The translations under genes and the position numbers were made by a program. The notes beneath the pieces are model-generated. The model saw nothing but the letters and a program-made list of their open reading frames with translations. It did not search any database and was not told the DNA's origin. From Nocardioides sp. Root140 (GTDB lineage Bacteria > Actinomycetota > Actinomycetes > Propionibacteriales > Nocardioidaceae), in contig NZ_LMFI01000013.1 of NCBI RefSeq assembly GCF_001426745.1, positions 53,876 through 115,981 of the forward strand: a stretch of 62,106 bases of DNA. Reading direction: 5' to 3'. Below, piece by piece: positions 50,326-59,048 of this stretch (within the stretch, counting starts at the first letter, position 1; every line of letters begins with the position of its first letter).

Positions 50326-51203
50326 AGATCGGGGCAACCATCCCTGCTCGGGGGCGCGCTGCCCTCGAGCGGGGATTCGGCGCCATGGCCAGGGACCTCG
50401 AGTCCGCCGGGTTCGAGTCGGCCTGGGTGGGCGACCACGTCGCCATGCCGCGGACGCACACGTCGCGCTATCCGTTCTCCCCCACCGGCGAGATGCCGTG
50501 GCCCGCGACGGAGCCGTGGTGCGACTCCGTCGTGGCGATGGCGTCGATGGCCGAGGCGACCTCGACGATCAGGGTCGGCACGGGAGTGATGGTGGCCGGC
50601 CTGCGCAACCCCGTCGTCCTGGCCAAGCAGCTCGCCACCATCGACGTGCTCAGCGGCGGACGGCTCGAGCTGGGCGTCGGCGCAGGTTGGCTCACCGAGG
50701 AGTTCGGCATCGTCGGCCTCGACGCGAAGGATCGCGGACGCCGCCTCGACGAGGCCGTCGCCATGATCCGACGCTGCTGGGAAGGCGCGCCCGACGGCTT
50801 CGAGGGCCACTTCTACTCGCTGCCGGAGGGATCGCTCTTCTACCCCGTCCCGCTGCACGACGTGCCCGTCATCATCGGCGGTGTGTCGGAGCGCGCCTAC
50901 GAACGGGTGGTCCGCTACGGCTCGGGCTGGATGGGCACCACGAACCTCAAGGACCTCCAGCGCGGCGCGGTCGAACCGATCACCCGGATCCGCCAGATCG
51001 CCACGGACCACGCCCGGGACCCCGACGAGATCGCCCAGCTCGTGCGGGTGCACACGGGGCCGTCGTTCGACGTCGACGGACTGGTCGCGGCGATTCCCCT
51101 GCTCCGGAACGCCGGCGTCGACGAGCTGCTGGTGGACATCCCGTGGTCCGGCGAGCTCGACCTGGCCCGGTGGTACGACCGGCTCAGCGCTGTCGCGGGC
51201 TGA
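50322..51203 (+). CDS. LLM-class (F420-dependent-type) oxidoreductase 3, probable CTG start
   Basis: The family N-terminus reads KIGATIPARGRAALERGFGA before the first ATG at 50385, and that strand is needed for the TIM barrel. The only suitable start upstream is CTG at 50322, giving (M)KIGATIP and a 4-base overlap with the DUF1214 stop; AAGG lies 10 bases upstream. The protein would have 293 residues, with STIRVGTGVMVAGLRNPVVL and GGRLELGVGAGWLTEEF (parts) confirming the LLM class. If CTG is not used, translation may begin at 50385 and lose the first beta strand. Confidence 0.8.
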   Translation: MKIGATIPARGRAALERGFGAMARDLESAGFESAWVGDHVAMPRTHTSRYPFSPTGEMPWPATEPWCDSVVAMASMAEATSTIRVGTGVMVAGLRNPVVLAKQLATIDVLSGGRLELGVGAGWLTEEFGIVGLDAKDRGRRLDEAVAMIRRCWEGAPDGFEGHFYSLPEGSLFYPVPLHDVPVIIGGVSERAYERVVRYGSGWMGTTNLKDLQRGAVEPITRIRQIATDHARDPDEIAQLVRVHTGPSFDVDGLVAAIPLLRNAGVDELLVDIPWSGELDLARWYDRLSAVAG

Positions 51204-51287
51204 AACTGGCGACAGGTCGATCAGAACTCACGACGGGTCGACCAGAACTGGCGACGGGTCGATCAGAACTCACGACGGGTCGACGGT
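51204..51287. repeat. Four 21-bp tandem repeats
   Basis: Units AACTGGCGACAGGTCGATCAG and AACTCACGACGGGTCGACCAG alternate (21 bp each, quoted as two forms), giving a 42-bp higher-order repeat present twice. They start at the base after the LLM stop and run into the convergent VOC gene, providing its last codons. Confidence 0.85.
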
Positions 51288-51776
51288 TTGGGAGGCGAGC
51301 CGCATGGCTTCGAACCGACTGCTCAAGGACGCCGACGGTCGCATCAGCTCGACGTACTGGACGCCCATGTCCGCCGCCTCCAGGTAGACGAAGTCCATCT
51401 CCTTCGTGCTCCCCTGCTGTACGACGGCAAGGCCGGCACGCCGCGCCTCGTCGAGTGCGGCGTCGTAGTCCTCCGGGATCCACCCGAGGTGGTGCATGCC
51501 GGGCCCGGATCGCTCGAGGAACTCGGTGTAGAGGTTCACGCCTCGCACCGGCTCGATCAGCTCGATCTGCTGCGAGCCGGCGTACCCGAGCGACACGTGG
51601 ATCACGAAGTCGGCCGGCTCACCCCGATAGGTCGTGCGCTCGGGGCTGAACGCGATGTCGCGCATGCGCGTCCAGATCGGCACGCCGAAGCTCGCAGAGT
51701 GGATCCGTTCGGCCTCGGCGAGGTCCTCGACGACGCAGCCGATCTGCATGATGGCGCCGTGGGCGACGAGGGGCAT
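51270..51776 (-). CDS. VOC (glyoxalase/dioxygenase-fold) protein
   Basis: A 168-residue vicinal-oxygen-chelate protein: IMQIGCVVEDLAEAERIHSA at the start, GPGMHHLGWIPEDYDAALDE (part) and YLEAADMGVQYVELM holding the metal-ligand His and Glu positions. It may be an isomerase, lactoylglutathione-lyase-like enzyme or binding protein. The last four codons lie in the 21-bp repeats, so the C-terminus may have been altered by them. It is 12 bases downstream of the sulfatase gene in the same direction. Confidence 0.8.
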   Translation of the reverse strand: MPLVAHGAIMQIGCVVEDLAEAERIHSASFGVPIWTRMRDIAFSPERTTYRGEPADFVIHVSLGYAGSQQIELIEPVRGVNLYTEFLERSGPGMHHLGWIPEDYDAALDEARRAGLAVVQQGSTKEMDFVYLEAADMGVQYVELMRPSASLSSRFEAMRLASQTVDPS

Positions 51777-51788
51777 GACCTGCCTCCG

Positions 51789-53984
51789 TCAGCGCAGGCT
51801 GAACTCGACGCGGTCCAGCCCACCCTCGAACGGGAAGACGTGCGGGTAGTCCCCGACGGGAGAGCCCGACGTCATCGCGATGTCGAAGGTCTCGTCGATC
51901 GAGTAGAAGCCCCGCGGGGTGCGCTCCGTGCGTCCGCTGCCGAGGGCCACGCCGTCCAGGGAGAGCGTGATCGTGGCGCCCTTGCCGACGCCGCCACCGT
52001 CGTAGTCGACGTCGACCTCGAGGACGTGCGCACCGACGGCGACGGCGGTGTCGCCGGCCAGGCTCACGGTGCCGGCCTCGAAGGCCCTGAGCCGGAACTC
52101 GGGTCGGCCGTCCTCGGTGAGCCAGAGCGCCCAGCCGGCGGTGTTGCCGCCCATGGTGGCCAGGACGCCGCGGGACCCACCCTCGGGAACGTCGACGTGT
52201 GCCCGCATCGTCCACGAGCGACCGTTGAGCCGCGGGCCGTTGGACTCGGGGATCCCGAACGCACCGCGACGGTAGACGAACTCGGTCCGGTTGCCGGCCA
52301 GGTTCGGCGTGCCTCCGCGGCGGGTGCGCGCGTCGTGCAACGGCAGGATCTCGACGCGCGCGGCCTCGCGCTCGAAGAGCTCCTGGAGCTGGGCCAGCCT
52401 GGCGGGCTCGGACGCCGCCAGGTCGTGGGCCTGGCTGAAGTCACGGGTGGTGTCGTAGAGCTCCCACACGTCCTGGTCGAAGGGTGCGTCGGTCGGTGGC
52501 AGGCCCACGGTCCACGGCATCCCGGCCCGGTGGAAGGCCGAGGCGATCCACCCTTCGTGGTAGATCGAGCGGTGCCCGTACACCTCGAAGTACTGGGTGG
52601 TGTGGCGTTCGGGCACCTCGCCGTCCGCGAAACTGTAGACCAGGCTGGTGCCGTCCATCGGCGACTGCTCGACCCCGTTGACCACCTTCGGCGCCTCGAT
52701 GCCGGCCGCCTCGAGGATCGTCGGCACCACGTCGTTCACGTGCGAGAACTGGGTGCGCAGGCCGCCGGCATCCTTGATGCCGGCGGGCCACGAGACCACC
52801 ATCGGGTTGCGGGTTCCACCGAAGTGCGAGGCCACCTGCTTGACCCACTGGAACGGCGAGGTCATCGCCCACGCCCACCCTGCCGGGTACTGCGGGTAGG
52901 ACTTCTTCCCACCGATCTCGTCGAGCCGTTCGAGCTGGGTCTCCAGCGGCTCCTGCATCCCCTGCAGGGCTCCGAAGTAGTTGATGCTGCCGAGGAGTCC
53001 GGCCTCCGCGCTGCTGCCGTTGTCACCGACGACGTAGACGAACATCGTGTTCTCGAACTGGCCGCTCTCCTTGAGGGCGTCGACCAGGCGACCGATCTGG
53101 GTGTCCGTGTGCTCCAGGAAGCCCGCGTAGACCTCCATCAGCCTCTCGGCCACCTGCTTCTGGCCGTCGCTCAGGGTGTCCCAGGCGGGCAGTTCCTCGG
53201 GGCGCGGCGTGAGCACGGTGTCCTCGGGGACCACGCCGAGCGCCTTCTGGCGGGCCAGGGTCTCCTCCCGTACGACGTCCCAGCCCTGGGCGAACCGTCC
53301 GCTGTACTTCTCGCTCCACGCACTCGGCACGTGCAGCGGCGCGTGCGTCGCGCCGGGGGCCAGGTAGAGCATGAACGGCTGGTCGGGAGCGACCGACTCC
53401 TGCATCTGGATCCACTCGATCGAGCGGTCGACCAGGTCCTCGGTGAGGTGGTAGTCGTCCCCGTCAGGTCGGTGCACCGGCGTGGTGCCGGCGTACAGGG
53501 TGGGCTCGTACTGGTGGGTCTCCCCGCCGAGGAACCCGTAGAACGTGTCGAACCCCCGACCGGTCGGCCAGCGGTCGAACGGACCGACCTGCGAGGTCTC
53601 CCAGGCCGGCGCCAGGTGCCACTTGCCGAAGCAGGCGGTGCTGTAACCGTTCTGCTTGAGCACCGTGGCGATCGTGGCGGAGCTGTCTCGCAGGATGCCC
53701 TGGTAGCCCGGCTGGTCGTTCGCGCTGTTCATCACCGTGCCGACGCCGGCCACGTGCGCGTCCCGGCCGGTCAACAACGCGGCCCGGGTCGGCGAGCAGA
53801 TCGCGGTCGTGTGGAACCGGTTGTAGCGCAGCCCCTCCTCCGCCAGCTGCGAGATGGCGGGGGTCTCGATGATCCCGCCGAACGGCGCGGACGCACCGAA
53901 CCCGACGTCGTCGAGCATCACGAGCACGACGTTGGGCGCTCCCTGGGGAGCGACGGGCAGGGAGAGGTCAGGCCGTTCGGTCAT
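51789..53984 (-). CDS. Type I arylsulfatase (Cys-type)
   Basis: A 731-residue sulfatase. The metal ligands Asp25-Asp26 are in VMLDDVGFG; the formylglycine motif is Cys63-Ser-Pro-Thr-Arg67 in ICSPTRAALLTGRD; GKWHLAP carries the Lys and His of the active site. A C-terminal beta-rich domain extends beyond residue 560, like the large mycobacterial AtsA/AtsD sulfatases. No signal peptide is present, so it acts in the cytoplasm. Cys63 must be matured by FGE, and an FGE gene is at 14493. In a steroid locus the likely substrates are steroid sulfates. It is followed by a VOC gene and preceded by hsaC on the same strand. Confidence 0.9.
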   Translation of the reverse strand: MTERPDLSLPVAPQGAPNVVLVMLDDVGFGASAPFGGIIETPAISQLAEEGLRYNRFHTTAICSPTRAALLTGRDAHVAGVGTVMNSANDQPGYQGILRDSSATIATVLKQNGYSTACFGKWHLAPAWETSQVGPFDRWPTGRGFDTFYGFLGGETHQYEPTLYAGTTPVHRPDGDDYHLTEDLVDRSIEWIQMQESVAPDQPFMLYLAPGATHAPLHVPSAWSEKYSGRFAQGWDVVREETLARQKALGVVPEDTVLTPRPEELPAWDTLSDGQKQVAERLMEVYAGFLEHTDTQIGRLVDALKESGQFENTMFVYVVGDNGSSAEAGLLGSINYFGALQGMQEPLETQLERLDEIGGKKSYPQYPAGWAWAMTSPFQWVKQVASHFGGTRNPMVVSWPAGIKDAGGLRTQFSHVNDVVPTILEAAGIEAPKVVNGVEQSPMDGTSLVYSFADGEVPERHTTQYFEVYGHRSIYHEGWIASAFHRAGMPWTVGLPPTDAPFDQDVWELYDTTRDFSQAHDLAASEPARLAQLQELFEREAARVEILPLHDARTRRGGTPNLAGNRTEFVYRRGAFGIPESNGPRLNGRSWTMRAHVDVPEGGSRGVLATMGGNTAGWALWLTEDGRPEFRLRAFEAGTVSLAGDTAVAVGAHVLEVDVDYDGGGVGKGATITLSLDGVALGSGRTERTPRGFYSIDETFDIAMTSGSPVGDYPHVFPFEGGLDRVEFSLR

Positions 53985-54032
53985 GTGACGATCCGTTCAG
54001 GTCGATCCGGGCAGTGTGTCGAACTCAGGCGC

Positions 54033-54956
54033 TCAGGAGGCCGGCGGCGTGAAAGCGGCCAGGGGCTCCGCACCCGACCAGTCGTGGCCCCAGTAGGAGT
54101 CCGCGGATATCTCCTCGGAGGTGTACCAGGTCTCGTCGACCAGCATGCCCTCACAGCCGTACTCGATGTCCCAGCCGCCGGGTGCCCGGACGTAGAAGGA
54201 GACCATCTTGTCGTTGGTGTGCCGGCCCAGGGTCGAGGAGATCGTGAAGCCGGCCTTCTGCACGTTGTCGAGCGAGCGACCGACGGCGTCGAGGGTGTCG
54301 ACCTCCACCATCAGGTGGATCATGCCCGGCGCACCGCCGTGCGGGGCGGGGCAGACGGCGAGGCTGTGGTGCCGCTGGTTGATGCCCATGAACCGGATCC
54401 GGGCCTGGCTGCCGTCCTCCGCCGCAGGACCCACCTTCATCGCGCCGCGCGGGAGGAAGCCGAGGACCTCGGTGTAGAACGCGACGGTCTCCTCCATCTC
54501 CGTCGTCGGGAGCACCACGTGGCCCAGCCCGCACTTGCCGGTCACGAACTTCTGGCCGGCGCCGGTCAGGACGGGCGAGTGGTCGAGCACCGGGCCGAAG
54601 AACACCTCGACCGGGATGCCGGCCGGGTCGGTGAACGTCATGGCCGCCTCAACGCCACGGTGCGCCGCCTCCCCCGTCGACAACATCTTCACGGGGGTGC
54701 CGGCGGCCTCGACGGCGCGGCCGACGGCAGCGAGCGCGAACTGGTCGCGGACCTCCCACCCGACGGCGAGCACCTCGTCGGTCTCCCCAGGCAGGATGAT
54801 CACCCGCGAGGACCGCTCGTCCATGCGCAGGTAGAGGCCGTCGGGTTCGGGGCCCGACCCCTCGGCGAAACCGAGCGAGTCGATCATCAGCTCACGCCAG
54901 CGAGGGACGTCGGTGGTCTGGACCTTGAGGTAGCCGAGGCCGCGTAGTTCCGTCAT
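54033..54956 (-). CDS. hsaC: HsaC-type extradiol dioxygenase
   Basis: A 307-residue type I extradiol dioxygenase with two VOC domains. Iron ligands His146 (GLGHVVLP), His214 (MIHLMVEV) and Glu265 (WDIEYG) are at nearly the BphC positions, and His195 (RHHSLA) is the catalytic base. HsaC cleaves the catecholic A-ring of 3,4-DHSA next to the hydroxyl group. AAGGAC lies 6 bases before the ATG. It follows an HsaA-like gene, as expected for the A-ring pair. BphC-like specificity for biaryls is an alternative. Confidence 0.85.
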   Translation of the reverse strand: MTELRGLGYLKVQTTDVPRWRELMIDSLGFAEGSGPEPDGLYLRMDERSSRVIILPGETDEVLAVGWEVRDQFALAAVGRAVEAAGTPVKMLSTGEAAHRGVEAAMTFTDPAGIPVEVFFGPVLDHSPVLTGAGQKFVTGKCGLGHVVLPTTEMEETVAFYTEVLGFLPRGAMKVGPAAEDGSQARIRFMGINQRHHSLAVCPAPHGGAPGMIHLMVEVDTLDAVGRSLDNVQKAGFTISSTLGRHTNDKMVSFYVRAPGGWDIEYGCEGMLVDETWYTSEEISADSYWGHDWSGAEPLAAFTPPAS

Positions 54957-54989
54957 GGGATGTCCTTGTCAGTCGTTGGGTTGGGCCGG

Positions 54990-56171
54990 TCAGATCATCG
55001 AGCGCATCGGCCCGGCCGGCGGGTCGACGTCGAGGTTGGTCAGGGCCGAGGCGTGGAAGACCGAGCCCGGCACGTGGATCGCGTGTGCCATGCCCATGTG
55101 GGCGTCGCGCCAGAAGCGCTGGATCGGGTTGCTCATGCGCATCCCGTTGCCGCCGGAGCGACTGACGATCTCGTCGACGGCGCGTACGGCGCGCCAGGCC
55201 GCCTGCACCTGGATCCGGCGCCCGACGGCGCGCTCCTCGAAGGTCGCGGTGATGCCTGCCTCGGCCTGGTCGTGGAACCGGCTGATGTTCTCGATCAGGG
55301 CCGTGCGGGAGGCGGAGATCTCGGCGGCCGCCTCGCTGACCGCGTACAACGAGTAGGGGTCGTCCTTGATCTTCGTGCCGGTGACCGAGGTGCGGCCCTT
55401 CTGGTAGGCCAGGTGGTGGGCCAGGGCTCCCTCGGCGATGCCGATCACGGCCGAGGTGATGCCGAGCGGGAAGGCCTGCGAGAACGGCACGCGGTAGAGC
55501 GTGCCGAGGCCGGCCTCGATCGCCGCCGAACCGTCGGCGAGCTTGTCGTAGGCGAGCACCCGGTAGTCGGGGATGAAGGCGTCCTTGACGATGATGTCCT
55601 TGCTGCCGGTGCCCTTGAGCCCGACCACGTCCCAGGAGCCCTCGACGATCTCGTAGTCGGCGCGGGGCAGCACCACGTGGTACATCTGCGGCGGCATCAG
55701 CGCCTCGCCGGAGTCGTCGCCGAGCCAGGCGCCGAGGAAGATCCAGTCGCAGTGGTCGGTGCCGGAGGAGAACTGCCAGTGCCCGTTGAACACGTAGCCG
55801 CCGTCGACCGGGCGCAGCACGCCCATCGGTGCGTACGGCGAGGCCAGCCAGGTGTCCTGGTCCTGGCCCCACACCTCGTCCTGGACGCGGGAGTCCAGCA
55901 TGGCCAGCTCCCACGGGTGTACGCCGACGATGCCGGCGACCCACCCCGAGGACCCGTCGAGGCTGGCGATCTTCATGACCGTCTCGGCGAACTCGCGCGG
56001 GTGCGACTCGAGGCCGCCGTGCGTCTTCGGCTGCAGCATGCGGATCACGCCTGACTCGCGGACCAGCTTCGCGGCCTGGTCGTCGAGCTTGCCCAGCGCC
56101 TCGTTGGCCGGCCCGAGGGCGGCGATCTGCTCCGCCGACTCCATCACGTTGTCGAGCACCTGGTTCGTCAT
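54990..56171 (-). CDS. hsaA: HsaA-type flavin-dependent monooxygenase, paralogue 2
   Basis: A 393-residue group D flavin monooxygenase: RMLQPKTHGGLESHPREFAE (part), GSSGWVAGIVGVHPWELAM, FNGHWQFSSGTDHCDW and RSGGNGMRMSNPIQRFWRDAH (part). Being directly upstream of hsaC and in the same direction, this paralogue is the best candidate for the 3-HSA 4-hydroxylase. No HsaB reductase gene is in the window. GAGGAAG is 5 bases before the ATG. Site f lies 74 bases upstream. Confidence 0.85.
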   Translation of the reverse strand: MTNQVLDNVMESAEQIAALGPANEALGKLDDQAAKLVRESGVIRMLQPKTHGGLESHPREFAETVMKIASLDGSSGWVAGIVGVHPWELAMLDSRVQDEVWGQDQDTWLASPYAPMGVLRPVDGGYVFNGHWQFSSGTDHCDWIFLGAWLGDDSGEALMPPQMYHVVLPRADYEIVEGSWDVVGLKGTGSKDIIVKDAFIPDYRVLAYDKLADGSAAIEAGLGTLYRVPFSQAFPLGITSAVIGIAEGALAHHLAYQKGRTSVTGTKIKDDPYSLYAVSEAAAEISASRTALIENISRFHDQAEAGITATFEERAVGRRIQVQAAWRAVRAVDEIVSRSGGNGMRMSNPIQRFWRDAHMGMAHAIHVPGSVFHASALTNLDVDPPAGPMRSMI

Positions 56172-56244
56172 GCGTCTTCCTCGCTTCTCGGGCCTTGTGG
56201 TCTGGGACCACAGTTGCGCGCGAACCCACCCGATGGGCGAGGTC

Positions 56245-56259
56245 TCTCGCTCAGTGAGA
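56245..56259. promoter_or_regulatory. Candidate IclR operator, site f (hsaA-hsaC-sulfatase)
   Basis: TCTCGCTCAGTGAGA, symmetric with one coordinated change in each arm (C to T at position 3, G to A at position 13). It occupies the 111-base gap between kshB and hsaA. Confidence 0.55.
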
Positions 56260-56282
56260 ATCGCCGGTTCTGGTGCTCGTCG

Positions 56283-57317
56283 TCACTGGTCGTAGGTGAT
56301 CCGGAGCCGGTCGCTGAGCGGGACTGCCTGGCACCCGAGCACGATGCCCTCGGCGATGTCCTCGGCCTCGAGGACCTCGTTGCGCTCCATCTCCAGGTCG
56401 CCCTCGAGGACGATGCAGGCGCACGCGCTGCAGTTGCCCTCACGACACGAGTACGGCGCCTCGAGGCCGGCGGCCAGCAGCACGTCGAGCAGCTTGTTGC
56501 TGCGCGGCCACGCCAAGGTCGTCGTCGCTCCGTCGAGGGTGACCTCGACCGTGCTGGTCGGGCCGGCGTCGTCGAGCTCGACGACCGAGTCGGCGAACGG
56601 GTCGCTTCCCAGCGAGAGGAACTTCTCGTGGTGCACACGATCCGGGGTGACCCCGGCCTCGGAGACCGCGGCCGTCACCGCGTCCATGAACGGCTCCGGG
56701 CCGCACATGAACACGTGCCGGTCCGCCCACATCCCGGCGAGCTGCTCCAGGGTCCGCGCCCGGGGCAGTCCCTGCACCGACTCGAGCAGGTGGATCACCC
56801 GCAGGCGGTCGTCGTACGCCTTCTCGAGAGCGACCAGCTCGTCACGGAAGATCACCGACTGCTCGTCACGGTTGGCGTAGACCAGCGCGACGTTGCCCGA
56901 GCCCTCGTGCAGCGCCGTCTTGAGGATCGACATGACCGGGGTGATCCCGCTGCCCGCGGCGAAGAGCAGGAAGTCGACGTCGAGGGAGCGCGGGGTGAAC
57001 GTGCCGGACGGTGCCAGCACCTCGATCACGTCGTCGACCCCGAGGTGGTCGCACACCCAGTTCGAGCCGTAGCCACCCTCTGTCCGCTTGACCGTGATCT
57101 TCAGCCGCTCGTCCAGGGACGGTGAGCTGGACAGTGAGTAGCAGCGCGCGGCGCCGCCCTCGCGGTCGGTGGGGATGTTGAGGGTGAGGAACTGGCCCGG
57201 CCGGTAGCCGAAGTGGGAGGCGTCGGCGGTCTCCGGCTCGACCACGATCGAACGGGCGTCCGGGGTCTCGGCGATCACCTCGACCACCCGGACCTTGAAG
57301 GCGCGCTGCTGCGACAT
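56283..57317 (-). CDS. kshB: KshB, 3-ketosteroid 9alpha-hydroxylase reductase
   Basis: A 344-residue class IA oxygenase reductase: FAD-binding RCYSLSSSP, NAD-binding FAAGSGITPVMSIL and MCGPEPFMDAV, and a C-terminal plant-type [2Fe-2S] domain with Cys291, Cys296, Cys299 and Cys329. It passes electrons from NADH to the KshA Rieske centre. PaaE-like reductases share this layout, but the neighbours (kstD, kshA, hsaAC) favour KshB. It lies 11 bases after the kstD stop. Confidence 0.85.
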   Translation of the reverse strand: MSQQRAFKVRVVEVIAETPDARSIVVEPETADASHFGYRPGQFLTLNIPTDREGGAARCYSLSSSPSLDERLKITVKRTEGGYGSNWVCDHLGVDDVIEVLAPSGTFTPRSLDVDFLLFAAGSGITPVMSILKTALHEGSGNVALVYANRDEQSVIFRDELVALEKAYDDRLRVIHLLESVQGLPRARTLEQLAGMWADRHVFMCGPEPFMDAVTAAVSEAGVTPDRVHHEKFLSLGSDPFADSVVELDDAGPTSTVEVTLDGATTTLAWPRSNKLLDVLLAAGLEAPYSCREGNCSACACIVLEGDLEMERNEVLEAEDIAEGIVLGCQAVPLSDRLRITYDQ

Positions 57318-57328
57318 GGCCCCTGTCC

Positions 57329-59005
57329 CTACCGCTGTGCGTCTGCCACGTGGGCAGGAGTGCGTACGGCGTGCCGGGCGGCCACGTAGCCGAAGACGAT
57401 GGAGGGCCCGATGGTGCCGCCGGCTCCGGGGTACTCGTTGGCCATCACCGAGGCGGACGTGTTGCCGGTCGCGTAGAGGCCCTCGATCACCGAGCCGTCG
57501 GCCCGAAGGACGCGGGCGTGCTCGTCGGAGACCAGGCCTCCCTTGGTGCCGAGGTCACCGGCCTCGACCTTGACCGCGTAGTAGGGGCCCCGGTCGAGGG
57601 TGTCGATCGCCGGGTTCGGCAGGGTGGGGTCGCCGTAGTAGCGGTCGTAGGCGCTGTCCCCGCGACCGAAGTCGGCGTCCTTGCCGGACCGGGCGAAGCC
57701 GTTGAACCGCTCGACGGTCGCGGTCAGCTTGTCGGCGGGCACGCCGATCTTGCCGGCCAGTCCGGCGATCGTGTCGTCCTTCACCACGGTGCCCGCGTCG
57801 TACCACGGTGCCGGGAAGTCGACTCCGGGCAGCACCCGGGCGAACGGGTAGCGGGACCGGGCCTTGGCGTCCATGACGAACCAGACGGGGATGTGGCCGC
57901 CGTCCAGCTGGTCGTGCACGAAGTTGACGTACGGCGCAGCCTCGTTGGTGAAACGCTCACCGGTGCGCGCCGAGACGATCACCGAGGGCGGGATGGACCG
58001 CTCGGAGACCAGGGGCACGATCGCGCCGGCGGGGTGCTTGACCGATGGCATCCACCACGCGTCGTCCATGAAGTCGGTGTCAGCGCCGAGGCGCTCGCCG
58101 GCCAGGATGCCGTCGCCGGTGTTGCTCCGGGCGCCACCGCTGATGTCGTCCTTGCCGCCCTCGGGCAGGTGCTGCTTGCGCATCTCGTCGTTGTGGTCGA
58201 ACCCGCCGGTGGCCAGCAGGACTCCCTTGCGGGCGCGGATCCGGGTCGGCACGCCGTCGCGTTCGACGACGACGCCGGTCACGACGCCGTCCTCGACGAC
58301 CAGGTCGGACATCGGCGTCTCGAGCCAGACCGGAACGCCGGCGTCCTTGAGCGCCAGCCGCAGCCGGGAGACCAGGGCCCGACCCGTGGTGGCCATGTGG
58401 CGGCGGCGGATCACGTTGGAGGAGACCCGCCAGGCGGCGACCACCGACATCCACCGGCCGCGCCACGTGCGCTTGACCATGGCGAGGTCGTGGTAGTCCT
58501 TCGCGGTGACCCAGAGCCCGAGCGGTCCCGCCATGCCGTTGGGGTGAAGTCGCTGCTCGTCCTCCCCCAGCTTGCGGGTGTCGAACGGCTTGGCCTCGAT
58601 GGAGCGGCCCAGCGCCCGCCCACCCTCGAGCTCGGGGTGGTAGTCGGCGTACCCCTTGACCCAGAAGAAGTCGACCCACTTGCTCTTCTCGAGCAGCTCC
58701 ATCGCGGCCGGGCCGTTGTCGATGAAGGCATCGATCCGGGCCTGGGAGACCTTGCCCTCGGTGAGGGTGTTGAGGTAGGTGCGGATCGACTCACGGCTGT
58801 CGTCGTGACCGGCTCGGCGCAGGGCCGGGTTGTTCGGGATCCAGATTCCGCCACCGGAGATGCCGGTGGTTCCGCCGAACACCGCGGCCTTCTCCACGAT
58901 CAACGTGTCGAGGCCCGAGTCGGCCGCAGTCAGGGCTGCCGCCATGCCGCCGCCACCGCTGCCGACAACGACGAAATCAACCTCGTGGCTCCATGTCTCT
59001 TCCAT
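57329..59005 (-). CDS. kstD: 3-ketosteroid delta1-dehydrogenase
   Basis: A 558-residue flavoprotein: FAD site VVVGSGGGGMAAALTAADSG (near residues 12-31), GVLLATGGFDHNDEM, and the C-terminal NEYPGAGGTIGPS in which Tyr525 and Gly529 match the catalytic Tyr-x3-Gly pair (Tyr487/Gly491) of Rhodococcus KstD1. It inserts the 1,2 double bond; with 9alpha-hydroxylation this makes ring B open spontaneously. It heads the kstD-kshB unit, 43 bases from site g. Confidence 0.9.
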   Translation of the reverse strand: MEETWSHEVDFVVVGSGGGGMAAALTAADSGLDTLIVEKAAVFGGTTGISGGGIWIPNNPALRRAGHDDSRESIRTYLNTLTEGKVSQARIDAFIDNGPAAMELLEKSKWVDFFWVKGYADYHPELEGGRALGRSIEAKPFDTRKLGEDEQRLHPNGMAGPLGLWVTAKDYHDLAMVKRTWRGRWMSVVAAWRVSSNVIRRRHMATTGRALVSRLRLALKDAGVPVWLETPMSDLVVEDGVVTGVVVERDGVPTRIRARKGVLLATGGFDHNDEMRKQHLPEGGKDDISGGARSNTGDGILAGERLGADTDFMDDAWWMPSVKHPAGAIVPLVSERSIPPSVIVSARTGERFTNEAAPYVNFVHDQLDGGHIPVWFVMDAKARSRYPFARVLPGVDFPAPWYDAGTVVKDDTIAGLAGKIGVPADKLTATVERFNGFARSGKDADFGRGDSAYDRYYGDPTLPNPAIDTLDRGPYYAVKVEAGDLGTKGGLVSDEHARVLRADGSVIEGLYATGNTSASVMANEYPGAGGTIGPSIVFGYVAARHAVRTPAHVADAQR

Positions 59006-59048
59006 GGTCGAGGACGCTAGTCAAAGCGCTCCGGGGCGCCGTCCCGGA

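Noticed and set aside
51204..51287. CRISPR array
   Set aside because: The 21-bp units abut without unique spacers and there are no cas genes.
51288..54947. A 1219-codon plus-strand open frame antisense to VOC, sulfatase and hsaC
   Set aside because: It is Arg/Val/Gly/Asp-rich with no domain, and the opposite strand has full-length enzymes with catalytic residues and ribosome-binding sites. Long antisense frames are usual in DNA of this GC content.
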